64,000 nt of DNA from Entonaema liquescens (GCA_902805475.1 CADCSX010000002.1:3224001-3288000); one strand, 5' to 3'. Shown: positions 1-11,813, counted from the stretch's first letter. The notes: generated by a model from the sequence alone, not told the origin. Made by a program: numbers and translations.

Positions 1-1417
1 CATCCGAATCGGGTTCTCTGCACCATTCAGGAGGTCAGGAACGACAAAAAGTTGACAAGAGCTGCATATGGGATCATAGGTACCAATCGTTGCAGTCTTC
101 CTAAGTAATACCCCCAAGTCGATGGCCAGGTAAAGGAGAGCTGGCAACGGCTTCTTTATGAAAAATTGCTAAGTGGTCGAGAATAGCCGTACCAAGAAGA
201 ACAACCCCAAAAGTTGTAGACGACCCCAACAACCGATGGATATGTCGGCTACAGGTTACACGACCTTACGTGGCCAACACAGTTTGTTATACCGCAGATG
301 CAGTGACTTTAAAGCTAATTCATGTTGGTGACTGATGTGAAGTAATGCCTTCTGGATGCAAAATACAGGTTGGGCTAGTTGTTTGATAGGCATCAGCCGC
401 AAATCCATATCTAAGCGATCTATAGAGATTATAGCCCCTATCTATTATGTTGGATCTTACTGCTTATTCGGTTCTACGTAACTCGGTGGGTAAAAAGATC
501 TACCCGAATGCGACATTTTATTGTCGTAGTAAGATCTATTTCTAGATGCTTTCCCCGGGCTGCAGAATTCGCAATGTTCTTCATACTTTTGCCGCCAAAC
601 ATTAAGTCACATGGACTGATCCTTTCCTTAGAGCCCGATTTAGGAGTGCTAAACGCCTTACGTTGAGATTCGAGCGTATCGCGCAGATCTGATGGAACGC
701 TTTGCCCTTTTAGAATCTTCGCGTCTAAAATCGACCACTTTTAGCTGTATTATCACAATTACCTCTTCGTCTTTAGTTGACATCAAGCAGAAAACAGTCA
801 CTAATATCGCCCACTTTCGAGCAAACCAAAAGAACCCGAGGTAATACTTGAATTGGTCTGGAAGCGGTTACCTGCAGCACGTACTATGTAGTATGACGAC
901 GTATCGGTAATAGTACCGATGAGATCCAGTCTACCGTAGAGCAGAGGCAAGTGAAGAGCACCAGAATAGTGAGATATTTTCTACTGCTTCTTCACTAAGA
1001 ATGTCCTCACCTCAGGCAGGGCTAAGTAAGCTTCTTTGAATATATCTGGTCGTCTGTCTTCCTCGCTATTTGATCCCTAACCGAAAGACCTACGTTTTCT
1101 TTGCTTGAGCAGTTCGTAGCAAACATTCTTTCCTTCCCTATTTATCATTCGTCACTCACGTTCTATATTTGACATTACTTTTGTTGTCTCTAGGGACACC
1201 TCGAAATCAGCCGATTATGATGTATTTATACCTAGACTAAAGAGCCGTATTCGGTCTCCAGCTGCTTCCCATCTCCCTAAGAGTCTTAGTCAAGGTTATG
1301 ATTTGTGCTTCCAAACAGGTTGCCAAACAAGTTCTGGGCGATAAGCAGCCACATAGCACCATTCATCCCTGCTAAGAGCAAATTGGCACAGGACTAGTAG
1401 CGTGTGAAAGAACCAAT
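1..1417. other. gene-free left end
   Basis: No open frame with family resemblance or convincing splice structure was seen on either strand. Base composition is mixed, without a clear repeat. A cluster of restriction-like hexamers near 541-571 is discussed as a finding. Confidence 0.5.
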
Positions 1418-1966
1418 TCACGCAGCACTGTTTCCGCTCCCACCCGCATTGGACTGATTATGCCCGACGGCGAACTGCCTGAAGGTTTCCATGTCAACCA
1501 TTCCCAACGCACTGTCTTCGGTGGCGTCCAAATCGACGCGGGGGACTCCCAAATTTGTAACCCTTCCACCACGGTAGGCCTGGTAGGCCTCGAACCAACG
1601 GGCAGTGCACAGACACCATCTGCAGCCGCCTTTCAAGCCGACCTGGCGTAGGTCGTTCCCGCGCGAGGCGGAGAAATCAAGGAATTCGTCCGTAACTATA
1701 CCGGCCACGGCATGGTTGCCCGGATCGATGCCTCCGCCGGTGCGACAGTAGCCGTCGCGGAAGAAGCCAGTCATAGGCTGCTGGGAGAACAGCTTGAGGG
1801 GCTGCTTGAACACTGCGATCGGACGATCCCCAAAGTGTGAGCAAATACTATGTAAGCGCTACAGCACGAAAAGCTCGTAATTGCGGGGAGGCTTAGGTTA
1901 GGTAGGTGAGTTGTTAAAAGACATGCAGGTTGTTCACTCCATACCGTTAAGCGGACTTGATGCCAT
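1418..1966 (-). CDS. DUF2237 family protein
   Basis: Two-exon gene of 138 aa. Exon 1 (1966-1945) encodes MASSPLN plus one base. The intron runs 1944-1813 (donor GTATGG, acceptor GCAG), and exon 2 (1812-1418) continues in frame as VFKQPLKLFS. The ATG was chosen because the spliced N-terminus (MASSPLNVFKQPLKL) is what this family normally has, whereas exon 2 alone has no ATG. Conserved DUF2237 landmarks are visible: PMTGFFRDGYC near residues 20-30, VTDEFLDFSASRGNDL around 47-62, and GGCRWCLCTARW around 67-78, with the conserved cysteines in place. The length matches the compact bacterial and fungal members of the family. The biochemical role of DUF2237 is not established. The gene stands alone between long non-coding flanks. 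Family assignment is strong; function is unknown. Confidence 0.88.
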
Positions 1967-4192
1967 GGCACCTCGGACTCCTTCAACAAACCAAGTGGGA
2001 CTTTGCGGCTCGTATTTATTGCACTACTTTAGACGACAGCAGCTAGCTGATTGATCGACAACCCGATGAAAGCGATGGTTATATATTATTCGCAGCTGGC
2101 AGGTTTTTTAGGATGTGGACCGAGTTAGAATCTTTCCTTTTGACGGAGCTAAGTTTGCTAAGAGTCTGCGGGCTTGCGGCTTGCGGCTTGCTGGACTAAT
2201 TCTCGGCAATACACGAGGCACACTAGAATATCGAACAATATGGAGCCCCGAGAAGTGAAAAAGGTGACGTCACTAGATCGAGTACGAAGTAGGCTACAAT
2301 ACGGATGTAAGGAGATGTAAGGAGTTAAACTAAGAGGTTGCTTCGGTAATACCGTTTCTCTTATTCCTGCCATCGCGATTTGATTTTTTTTTCTTTATTT
2401 TTTTTCTCACTAGTTTGAACATCAACATCTCGTACCTTTTTATTTCACGTAAGTAGTTCTCCCAAGGTACCTTGCTGGTTAATCCCTTCGGCATTGAAAT
2501 TGCGTGTCTTGGCAGTCATCAACCCCCTTGTCCGAAAAAGCCGGTCGTCGCAAATCGGACCAATATTGTTATTTACGCTGAGCCACTCTCTCACATGCTC
2601 CCCTAGCGTTGGGTAAGAAGGGGATTGCGTGTAATCGGCTATTACTTTGTGCATATGTAAACTAGAATCAGAACAGGACAAGAGCAAAGCCTCAAGTTGT
2701 TTACGTATATTTCTATGCAGGATGGGTGAGATACCCCTATACCTACGCCCCTATTGTGATTACTTAACTCTCCATGCCCCTGAACGATTTCCGTATCAGG
2801 GAAAAAGACTGAAGAACAGTGGAACCAACCGTATTGGCTGCATATGAAAATTTTCACTAGATCGAGAAGTAGTTAAGCACGCTTTGAAATACAGAATGCT
2901 GAGAAACTCCATCGAGAGTAACCAATTCCTCGGTCCGGGCATTATGCAGGTCAGGCCAAATGCAAGTCAGCATCATGGTGCCGACAATCACTTCGATCGT
3001 GGCCCGCTAGTATTGTAGGCTTAAAGCTAGAGTCTCGGGAAACTTCTGAAAAATTCCACCGAGCATCGTGAGGTATGGAGCGAATGGATACTATGACAGA
3101 ACGGCAGCCTTATACATAGTCCACAGCATAAGCCGAAGGCCGCAAATTAGCTGTATTTCTAGTGTTTTCCAACGGCCCCTATTCCTGTTCTAGATTGGGA
3201 AAAACGCCACACCGGCACCACCCGGATCGCCCGGCCCACCGAGATCTCTACTCTGAGCTACTACGTAGCATTTTATGAATATTATGTATAAGCATATGCA
3301 ATAACAGAATTGTGAAGGGAACCGAATGGGATCTTGGGACTTTCACGATAGGGTGTTGGACCGCGCGCGATAAAAGCCTACGTACACAATTGGGGACAAG
3401 ATTATCTCCGCTAATTTCCAATGAAAGTATACATGACCGCCATTCTGAGCGACTTATCATATCCTCTCATTGTGAATTCGGTATTATCTATCGTATTCGA
3501 CTGGAGATTAAAGGTGCTAAATTTGGTAATATTCTTGGAGCGTGCGTTAACGCGTCCAGGCGTCCCAGGGGCATCTGAAGATTATAGCCAATCATTCTCT
3601 ATACCATTCCCATAAGAGTAGCTATGTAGCAGTACGTTCGGCGTCAGGGCCAAAGCGCCAACGGCTGGACTCATTGGTGGACAGTGAAGACGGCAACCTG
3701 GCATGGCACCCTTCGTAGGATCTGCGCCAATAGAAGTCGAGCTTTAACGCAGCTCCACTTGCTTTGCTCGTGTCTGCGTCGTATTGGGTTTACGAGAGGT
3801 ACAACCTGCGCCAGCCTCAACGTCAGCCCACCCGCCGTCTCTGCGGAGACGATAGGTAATGGATCATAGCTTTATGGAATATACGGGGCTTGGTTCGTTG
3901 TGGAACCGTAAAATTGACTGGTATCGATGCCCCGGTCTTTGTCTCTCCTTAAGGCACACAGCAGCGCGATGTCACTCTACCGTATGGATATTAAAGAGTC
4001 CCTCGCAGCCCAGATCTTTCTGTCCCTTCATCGGCTTCTGGCTTGCTCAACTGTATAAACACAGCCAAGTTCACTCGCTTTGACTTGTGCACCACAGTCG
4101 CTTCAGATCACGGTCGTTTTCTTGTCCTTCGCTTGGAATATACTTTTAATACCTAATATAATACTAGTCCGAGCAATATCAAGTCCGCCAAA
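1967..4192. other. intergenic, no gene seen
   Basis: Short overlapping frames on both strands have no recognisable domains. The right end is the promoter of the GPI protein gene and contains a TATA-like TGTATAAACA near 4050, about 140 bp before the ATG. Confidence 0.45.
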
Positions 4193-6670
4193 ATGAAAAG
4201 CGTCTTCCTGAGCCTGGGGGCTCTTGCTCTCGCTGGCTCTGCCAGTGCTGATTATCCGGCCGTGCCTCCTCCGGAGCCTTCGCCAGCATACCCTACATCT
4301 CCGGGTTACCCATCGTATCCGGAGAGCTCACCTTCAAGCTACCAGCCTAGCACTCCGCCTGTGTCGTCGTCATCGACTGTTCCGGGATACCCGTCGTACC
4401 CTGAGTCGAGCTCTACTTCCAGCTTCGGTGTGACGAGCTCAACTTTAACTTCCTCGTACCCTGCTAGCAGCCCGAGCTCCAGCGAGGCGACATTCTCGTC
4501 GTCTGTCCCTGGCTACCCGACTTACCCTGGCAGCTCGATCTCCATTTCGAGCTCCAGCCCGGCGTCTTCGTACGTGGTTTCCAGCTCCAGCTCCACCAGC
4601 TCGGTCCCGGCCACCAGCTCTACTGAGGCAACCTCATCTACCACCGTTCCCGGGTACCCCACCTACCCGGGCAGCTCGGTCTCTACCTCTAGCCTCAGCT
4701 CCAGCTCGAGTGTAGTTACCAGCTCCAGCTCTACCCCGGTCACCAGCTCCAGCTCGGCCGTTACCAGCTCTACTGAGGCGACATCGTCCACTACTGTCCC
4801 TGGGTACCCAACTTACCCTGGTAGCTCGATCTCCATCTCAAGCTCTAGCACCAGCTCCAGCCCAGCTTCTTCGTACGTGGTCTCCAGCTCTACCTCAAGC
4901 TCCGTCCCGGTTACCAGCTCCAGCGCCAGCTCTAGCTCTAGCTCCACCTCCAGCACCGCAGTCACCAGCTCTACTGAGGCGACTTCTTCTACCACTGTTC
5001 CTGGATACCCTACCTACCCCGGTAGCTCTACCTCTGAGACCAGCGTTATCTCTTCCTCCAGCGCTACCACCGAGTCCGAGTCGTCTACTACTCCTGGGTA
5101 CCCCACTTACCCTACCAGTGTTCCCAGCTCGTCTGAGATCAGCTCTACTTCAAGCACTGAGGCTTTCAGCTCTTCTACTTTCGTCCCCAGCACCTCCAGC
5201 TCTGTGGTCTCTTACCCCACCAGCGCCCCGAGCAGCTCTGCCAGCTCTACCTCTTGCACTGAGTCTACCACTGGTCTGACGACAACTCCCCCATTGGCTC
5301 CACCCCGGTCTCTTCTGGTACCATCAGCACTTCGGTTCCTACCATCTCCACCTCCTTCTATACTCCTTCTACTGGAGTGGAGTACCCGTCCAGCGCCACC
5401 GGCCACGTCCCGTCGTCCAGCTCTACAACTGAGTACACCACCTCGACCATCTACACGACGACCAGGTACACCGTTACCTCTTGCCACTCTACTGTCACTG
5501 ACTGCCCGGGTACTCCTCACGTTACCACTGAGACTGTTCCCCACCACCACTGTGTGCCCTGTAACGTCGTCCTCGGAGACTGCTACCGTCCCTGGCTACC
5601 CTACCTCCAGCACTTCTGAGGAGAAGCCTACAACCAGCCCCACTGCTCCCGGCTACCCTACCACCGAGCTTTCGACCACCTCTGAGGAGAAACCCACTAC
5701 TACTCCTACTGCCCCTGGTTACCCCACTACTGAGCTTTCCACCACTTCCGAGGAGAAGCCGACCACCAGCCCTACCGCTCCTGGCTACCCTACCACTGAG
5801 CTCTCTACCACGACTCTCTACTCGACTACCATCCGCACCATCACTTCTTGCGGACCTGAGGTCACCAACTGCCCCGGTAACCCTGAGTACCCTCACACTA
5901 CCACTGAGACCGTCTCTGTCGGTACCAGCGTCTGCACTGTGACCACTCCCACTGCTCCTGTTGAGACTCCCAGCTATCCTACTGGACCTGTCGAAACCCC
6001 CGGTGAGACCCCAGCGAGACTCCCGGTTACCCTACTGGCCCTACTGGCCCGGTTGAGACACCTAGCTACCCTACCGGTCCTGTTGAGACGCCTGGTGAGA
6101 CTCCTGGCTACCCCACTAGCCCGGTTGAAACTCCCAGCTATCCTACCGGACCCGTCGAGACTCCCAGCTACCCCACTGGTCCCGTTGAGACCCCTGGCGA
6201 GACCCTAGCTATCCTACAGGCCCAGTTGAGACACCCGGTGAGACTCCTAGCTACCCTACTGGTCCTGTCGAGACTCCTGGTGAGACCCCGGTTATCCTAC
6301 CGGCCCGGTCGAAACTCCCGGCTACCCTACCGGTCCCGTTGAGACTTTCACTCCTTACCCCACTGGTCCCCAGACTCCCTACCCGACCAGCTCTTTCTCT
6401 CCCTTCCCTACTTTCCCTACCGGCTACCCCACTGGCGGCCCTAGCAGCCTGACCACCATCAAGACCCCGCCGCCCTACCCTACCGACGTGCCTACTCCCA
6501 GCTCTGAGGTTCCTCAGCCTCCTGGCACCGGTAGCCCCGTCCCTCCCCCGGCTCAGTCTTCCACCACCGGCTACCCCACCATCCCTACCGCCGCCGCTGG
6601 TCACCTTGAGCGTGGCGTCGGATACATGGTTGCCGCCGTTGCCGGTGCCGCTGCCGTCGCTCTCCTATAA
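4193..6670 (+). CDS. GPI-anchored Ser/Thr/Pro-rich mucin-like wall protein (frame disrupted)
   Basis: Predicted cell-wall or plasma-membrane mucin of roughly 825 aa, apparently without introns. A signal peptide (MKSVFLSLGALALAGSASA) is followed by a very Ser/Thr-rich stalk. Three tandem-repeat blocks follow: PGYPTYPGSS units, 22-aa SEEKPTT/APGYPTTELSTT units, and SYPTGPVETPGE units. Two Cys modules of the type seen in fungal wall proteins are visible: YTVTSCHSTVTDCPG near 5466-5510, and TIRTITSCGPEVTNCPG near 5827-5880 with VCTVT after it. The C-terminus (ERGVGYMVAAVAGAAAVALL) is a hydrophobic GPI-attachment tail. The frame is not continuous: one-base indels in C runs at 5288-5292 (-1), 5539-5542 (+1), 6009-6012 (-1), 6203-6205 (-1) and 6286-6289 (-1) shift it. 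The net change is -3, so signal peptide and GPI tail share one frame. The shifts may be consensus errors or real decay. The class is clear; intactness is uncertain. Confidence 0.8.
4288..5118 (+). repeat. coding repeat block A: PGYP(T/S)YP(G/E)SS units
   Basis: About seven irregularly spaced copies encode (V/S)PGYPTYPGSS-like cores separated by Ser-rich spacers of variable length. Codons AGC/TCC/TCG alternate heavily. The last copies read TTPGYPTYPTS. The block forms the O-glycosylatable stalk of the GPI protein. Confidence 0.8.
5615..5812 (+). repeat. coding repeat block B: three 66-bp units
   Basis: Three near-identical 66-bp (22 aa) direct repeats start at 5615, 5681 and 5747. Each encodes SEEKPTT(S/T)PTAPGYPTTELS-TT. 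The period is a multiple of three, and the copies differ mainly at synonymous positions, so the repeat is maintained as protein. Confidence 0.85.
5950..6350 (+). repeat. coding repeat block C: YPTGPVETP(GE) units
   Basis: Tandem copies encode SYPTGPVETP and GETPGYPTGPVETP variants. Three copies that use ACC CC(C/T) instead of ACT CCT have lost one C each, at 6009-6012, 6203-6205 and 6286-6289, which breaks the frame. Copies with ACT CCT are intact. Confidence 0.8.
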
Positions 6671-8473
6671 GCGACCTAAGGGTTTGCATTCAAAGGGTGT
6701 TTAAGGTTTGGTGAGAGTTGCTTTGTTATTAAGCAGGTTTAGATGAGGAAATACATGATTAGGGTCAGGTTAGAATGGCTTAGAAAAGGGTCTAGCCCCC
6801 AAGCATATTATATAGGTACAACTAGCTATTTGTTTAATTTTAAGATTCTTTTGTAATCTTCGCACATAAAAAAATTATAAAAAATTACCATTTTTGGTAC
6901 TTGGTGCTGTTTCCGTTCGTGACTTGCTTGAAAGTGAATGAAGAGATGCGTTAGGATTGTTTGCTAATGGTCTCGTTCATTTTGCTGAAACCTCTGAATT
7001 TGTTATGTAGTATGGTTCTAGTGTTCGATGAGTTAATCCGGACTGTTGCCCTGATGGACTAAGATAAGTGCTATGTTATAAGCGCCAACGTTAATTCTTA
7101 GGTATATAAGCTAGGCAGTCGTTAAGTAGGATAAAGTAGTTCACAACTTAAATATGTATATAGTTACATCCACGCGTCACACTACATATATAAATTATTG
7201 TTTTTAGGAATAATCGTATCTATTTGTTCCATTAACTATCCCGATTCCTACGTTGGGATTTATTTTGCCTTGGCGAAGTCCAATTGTACTGTCTAGGCAC
7301 CACACAGGAGAGGTACGTATCTATTCCGTGTCAAATCTCATATGGTACAGTAAGGCTACTTAGGTAGTCATTCATTTGCCCCCAACGCTAGTTCTGTTCT
7401 TGTCCAGTTCTGAGATAGTGTTTTATGCCCCTGATTATCCTTTCTAAATTCTCTTTGGTACACCTTCGTAACTAAGGCGATCCCCTCATTTCCCGTTCGC
7501 TAGTCTCTCTAGGATGTCGGCAGCAGCAGCTAAGGCCTTTCTAAGTTTTGATCTTTATCGCACTATCCCAAGAAAACTTTAGATTCATACCGATTATGGT
7601 TTACTATTTCAGTATTGATCTCCGTTACTCCTAAACGATATGAATTATGTGAATCTTAGCGTGAATCGTCCAAACCCAACATCATGGAAAAAACTAAAAA
7701 TACATCAACACTCTTATACTTCGTACAATTATTTAATAGCCTGAAACTGCGATATCATTCTTCGCTTCTTCTGAGTTTATGTTACTAGTTACACCATCTT
7801 GGAACGTGAACATGATAGAAGATCGCATTCGCTTAGATTAGGTGCTTATTCTATGAAACTATTTTCCTAGGTAATATCGACATAACATTCAGCGAAAATA
7901 TCCGTATCTAAAATCGAATATTGTTACTTCAATGCTCTCGCCACATAATGCGATACGCCAATTGATCATGACTTTGATGAAGTGTAATGACATAAGAGAC
8001 TCGCATGTGGGGATGCCGTTGGAATATGGACTCCAGTGCTATGATTATATGACCTTGAGAAAATTGTTGATATATAGGGCTGAGCTTCCGGAGCTTAACT
8101 CCCGGAATTCGTCATAATTCCCGTTATATTCTAGATGCCGAGGTGAAGCTTAAGTCGGTCAGCACTGTTATATGTTTTGTGATTGGCTTTTCACCTTGGT
8201 AGTTGTGTCTAGCTGCTATGAGATCTTGTATCTTTAGTTGTCGACCTTCAACCTTGATCGGGGCTATATGCTGTAGAACGGGGAATATCGTCAGGTTTAC
8301 ATCAATATCAACGTCAAAGCCAAGCACCTGGGTGGATGAGGGTTCAATAACAATAGTCGCCATCAGCTATAAAGAGATGTTGCATTCAAGGATAAATCCA
8401 TCAGAATCCCGTTCTTGTTCGCTCTACACGCTACGGCAGTTTTTAAAGATCATATTCGTGCATATCATCTAAG
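6671..8473. other. intergenic, no gene seen
   Basis: A/T-leaning non-coding DNA between the GPI gene and the catalase. A short minus-strand frame (8124-8363, 79 codons) has no recognisable domain and is left out. The right end is the catalase promoter. Confidence 0.45.
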
Positions 8474-10614
8474 ATGGCTTCAAGCGCTCTTGGTGGCGAG
8501 GTGAACAGCAACCAGTGGAGTATCACCCAGCATCCACTGGAGGCTATCAAGACTGGAATTCAGAGTTCCACAGCCGGTGAATCCCGTGGAAATCGCGTAA
8601 CACATATGATGAGCGCCAATGAGGGACCTGCGGATATCGCGGCTAAGATATCGGGTTGTGTCGCAGACGGAATTCGTACCGATGATGCCCCCTATTTTAC
8701 TAACAACGAGGCAATTCCATTCCCAGACGCGTATGTATGGAGGTCTGACAGATGCTACACGGGGCTAACATATGTATTAGATGCCATAGTAAGACAATTG
8801 GTGGCATTCCGGTAGCCAGTGATGTGTTCCTTTTTCAGTAAGAACGTGTAGCAAGCCTGGAAATACGAATTTCTAACGCGGTCTATAGGAAGCAGCAGAC
8901 CTTCAACCGCTCGAAGAATTTAGAGCGTAAGTTGCCTAAAGTTGAATTCCATACAGAGAAAGACCAGCTAATATAGTACTAGGTATGGTGCATCCTTGTG
9001 GAAGCGGCGCATTTGGGTATTTTGAGTGTACCAAGAATGTTTCCAACTTGACAGTAAGTTGTCTAATACGCGATACCTATAATAAAAGGTGTATATTGCA
9101 AGGCTAATAAGGGAGCAGAAAGCCAATTTTCTTCAGAAAACGGGTGAAAAGACTCCCATTTTCATCCGCTTCTCTACCGTCACTTTAGGTCGGGAGTTCC
9201 CCGACGAAGCGCGAAACCCGCGAGGCTTCGCCATTAAGTTCTATACTAAAGAGGGGAACTACGACATCGTGGGGCTCAACTGGCCTATCTTTTTCTGTCG
9301 CGATCCTATCCAAGGTCCGGACGTAATCCGTTCGCAGTATCGCGACCCGAAGAACTTCCTCCTCGACCAGGATGCTACCTTTGATCTCCTCGCTAACACA
9401 CCCGAGTCAAACCACGCGGGTTTGATGTTCTTCAGCGACCACGGAACCCCCGTCGGATGGAGATTTAACCACGGATACGGCTGCCATACTTTCAAGTGGA
9501 TCAACGAACAGGGACAGTTTGTGTATATCAAATATCACTTCATCGCCAAGCATGGACAGAAGCAGTTCACCTACGATGAGGCCCTGAGAAAGATGGGAGA
9601 GGACCCTGACTACTCGAAGCGCGACCTCTGGGAAACTATCGAGCACGGCGAGCGAGTTGAATGGACGGCCAAGGTCCAGATCATGAAGCCGGAAGACGCA
9701 GACGCGGAGAAGCTCGGATTCGATCCGTTCGACGTGACTAAAGTCTGGCCGCGCGACAAGTTCCCGATGGAAGAGTTCGGCCGTCTTGTCCTGAACAAGA
9801 ACCCGGAGAATTTCCACCGGGATGTAGAGCAAGCGGCCTTTTCGCCAGGAAGCATGGTTCCCGGGATCGGCGATTCCCCTGATCCATTGCTCCAGTTCCG
9901 CATGTTTTTCTACAGGGACGCGCAGTATCACCGCATCGGCGTCAATCTGCACCAAATTCCTGTTAACTGCCCATTCATGGCGCAGTCTTTCTCGTCTGTC
10001 AATTTCGATGGACAGATGCGAGTTGATGCTAATCACGCGGGAAACCCTCCCTACGTGCCCAACAGTTTCGTGCATAAGTTCCGCCCAGATGCTGCCGAGC
10101 CGGCTTTCCAGGTCTCGGATAATATCTGTAGCCGCAAGAGCCACTATGTGAGTCTATTTTTATCAGTGATTATATACTGAAGGACGTCTTTATTAATTAA
10201 ACTTCTCTAGTGGCACGAAGGGAAGAAGAATGATTATGCACAGGCGACTGAACTTTGGAGGCGGGTAATGACTGAGGAGGAGCGGAAGCATACCTGTTAC
10301 AATACGGCTCAAAACCTGAAGCAGGTCAAATACCCACTGATTCAGGTATGTCCTTGAGATCATCGCTCTATGCATTTGCAAACTTTTGCTAACACGATCG
10401 TTAGAAAAAGTACCTAGCTCAAATCTATAACGTCGCCCCTGAGTGGTCGGAGGGTGTGTATGCGATGCTCCCTAAGAAGGATTTCGACTTTAAAGAAGTT
10501 GTGACGTTATCGCAGACGGCCCAAGAATGGTACAAGGAGAAGAAGTTCCAGCCGAGCCAATCTACTGACCGTCTTCTTGGATACGCACCATCCAAGCCCG
10601 TGTACAATGTGTAA
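8474..10614 (+). CDS. divergent monofunctional (heme) catalase family protein
   Basis: Seven exons: 8474-8730, 8781-8837, 8889-8926, 8983-9053, 9119-10147, 10211-10345 and 10405-10614, giving 598 aa. All joins keep frame and have good splice sites. The active-site signature FNRSKNLERMVHPCGSGAFG (distal His) is split across exons 3 and 4. IRFSTV follows, then NPRGFAIKFYT, GYGCHTFKW and the proximal heme-ligand motif RMFFYRDAQYHRIG with its Tyr. Oddities: the distal asparagine position (normally VGNNTPIFF) reads VGLNWPIFF, so the catalytic Asn is replaced by Leu and the following Thr by Trp. The N-terminus is about 60 aa longer than usual; an ATG pair at codons 45-46 is an alternative start. 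The C-terminus SKPVYNV is not a classic peroxisomal signal. Family membership is secure; efficient H2O2 dismutation is uncertain. Confidence 0.9.
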
Positions 10615-10838
10615 GAGGGGGACAAGGTATGTTCATCGACCAGGTGCTGTGTATTATTTTAAATCTTAGTTTTATTAGGTTCGCTGTAGTTAATTGAATG
10701 TTGGTTCACTATTACCTGCTTGTAATATGTGATGTTAATCAACATCTAATGTGTTATTCTCATATCTTACACCAATATCGAACTACAAGTAAAACTAGCC
10801 TGATTTGAATGGTAATCAATTCTCACTTTACCTGGCCT

Positions 10839-11813
10839 TTAATTCGTTTCGTACGGTAGGTTTCCTAGTTTCTCCTTTAAAACTCCCTCCACCAACCTCC
10901 AGCAGCTTTCTTGAAGCTCCTCATCCTTGGCCTGACTGCTAATATCCGAAACCTTCCTGTCCGGTATGATATACTGACCATCAATCTTCTCATCTGCGAC
11001 CGCATCGCTTGTCGCAGCAAATAATATGGGCCGGCAGCCTTGTTCGACTGGCTCCTTCATGAACGGCCTCGCAGCCTGAATAAGCATACTGCGTACTGTC
11101 CCGTATGCATCTACAGCTTGATCGGGCTGGTCCGTATTCACTCCGCCGGGATGTGTAGCATTGATCCATGGTCCCATCCCGGGCACGAGACCCAACTCGC
11201 CATGCTGCTTGCGTCGATAGAATGCTCTGCAGAGTAATATCTGCGCGAGCTTAGTGCGGCAATATAGCTTGGTAGGGCCGATGTCCTGGTTTATCTCCGC
11301 GACGTCTTTAAACGCGATATCGCTGTTGCTCATGCGATGCATCTCAGAGGATTGGAAGCACAGGCGACTGTTGCGCGTTGCAATAAGTTTCGGAAGCAAA
11401 ATGCGGGCGAGGTGGTGTTGCGAAATCACGTTGACTTGCATATGACTATCGAGGGCGTCCTTGGTCTCGTTGTATTTTCCGACGCCGAGCCCGGCGTTGA
11501 GAACAAGGGCATCGAGGCGGTCGAGTTTAGATGCCAATTTTCGCGCTACCTCGTCCGTGTGCTTAAGATCCTCAAGCTCGACCTGGATGAACTCGACACG
11601 CGAAACATCACCATACTTTTTGAGGTCCTCTTCGGCCTCAGCTAAGTGCTCCTCCTTCTTTCCGAGCAGGTACAGCTTTTCAGGGCCGTGCTGCAGGATA
11701 TGTGCTGAGATTCCATATCCGATGCCTGCGCTGCCGCCCGTTACTACGAAGACCTTCCCACTCAGGTCCGGGACGTCGGTGTTAGGGTCGAATGTGTTGC
11801 TGGAACCAAACAT
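10839..11813 (-). CDS. short-chain dehydrogenase/reductase
   Basis: Single-exon NAD(P)-dependent oxidoreductase of 324 aa. The start at 11813 (MFGSSNTFDP) was chosen over an in-frame upstream ATG at 11876, because only the shorter form has the normal 15-20 residues before the Rossmann strand. The cofactor motif TGGSAGIG lies near residues 25-32, LVLNAG near 105, a Ser-rich catalytic strand (CFQSSEMHR) in the middle, and the catalytic YCRTK (YxxxK) near 195. It resembles the fungal WW-domain oxidoreductase/retinol-dehydrogenase-like SDRs. The substrate is unknown. It is convergent with the catalase, about 220 bp apart. Confidence 0.88.
   Translation of the reverse strand: MFGSSNTFDPNTDVPDLSGKVFVVTGGSAGIGYGISAHILQHGPEKLYLLGKKEEHLAEAEEDLKKYGDVSRVEFIQVELEDLKHTDEVARKLASKLDRLDALVLNAGLGVGKYNETKDALDSHMQVNVISQHHLARILLPKLIATRNSRLCFQSSEMHRMSNSDIAFKDVAEINQDIGPTKLYCRTKLAQILLCRAFYRRKQHGELGLVPGMGPWINATHPGGVNTDQPDQAVDAYGTVRSMLIQAARPFMKEPVEQGCRPILFAATSDAVADEKIDGQYIIPDRKVSDISSQAKDEELQESCWRLVEGVLKEKLGNLPYETN

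Noticed and set aside
5270..5545. Introns as an explanation for the frame changes in the GPI protein gene
   Set aside because: Conserved repeat and Cys-module coding continues straight through each shift with no room for an intron, and each change is a single base in a C run.
5212..5896. Gly/Arg-rich minus-strand frames of 112 and 124 codons, and similar ones to 6604
   Set aside because: Antisense shadows of the Ser/Thr/Pro repeat codons of the GPI protein gene.
8124..8363. 79-codon minus-strand frame upstream of the catalase
   Set aside because: No domain, no splice partners, and it lies within the catalase promoter.
9407..10144. 245-codon minus-strand frame opposite the catalase
   Set aside because: Exact antisense of the large conserved catalase exon; a shadow.
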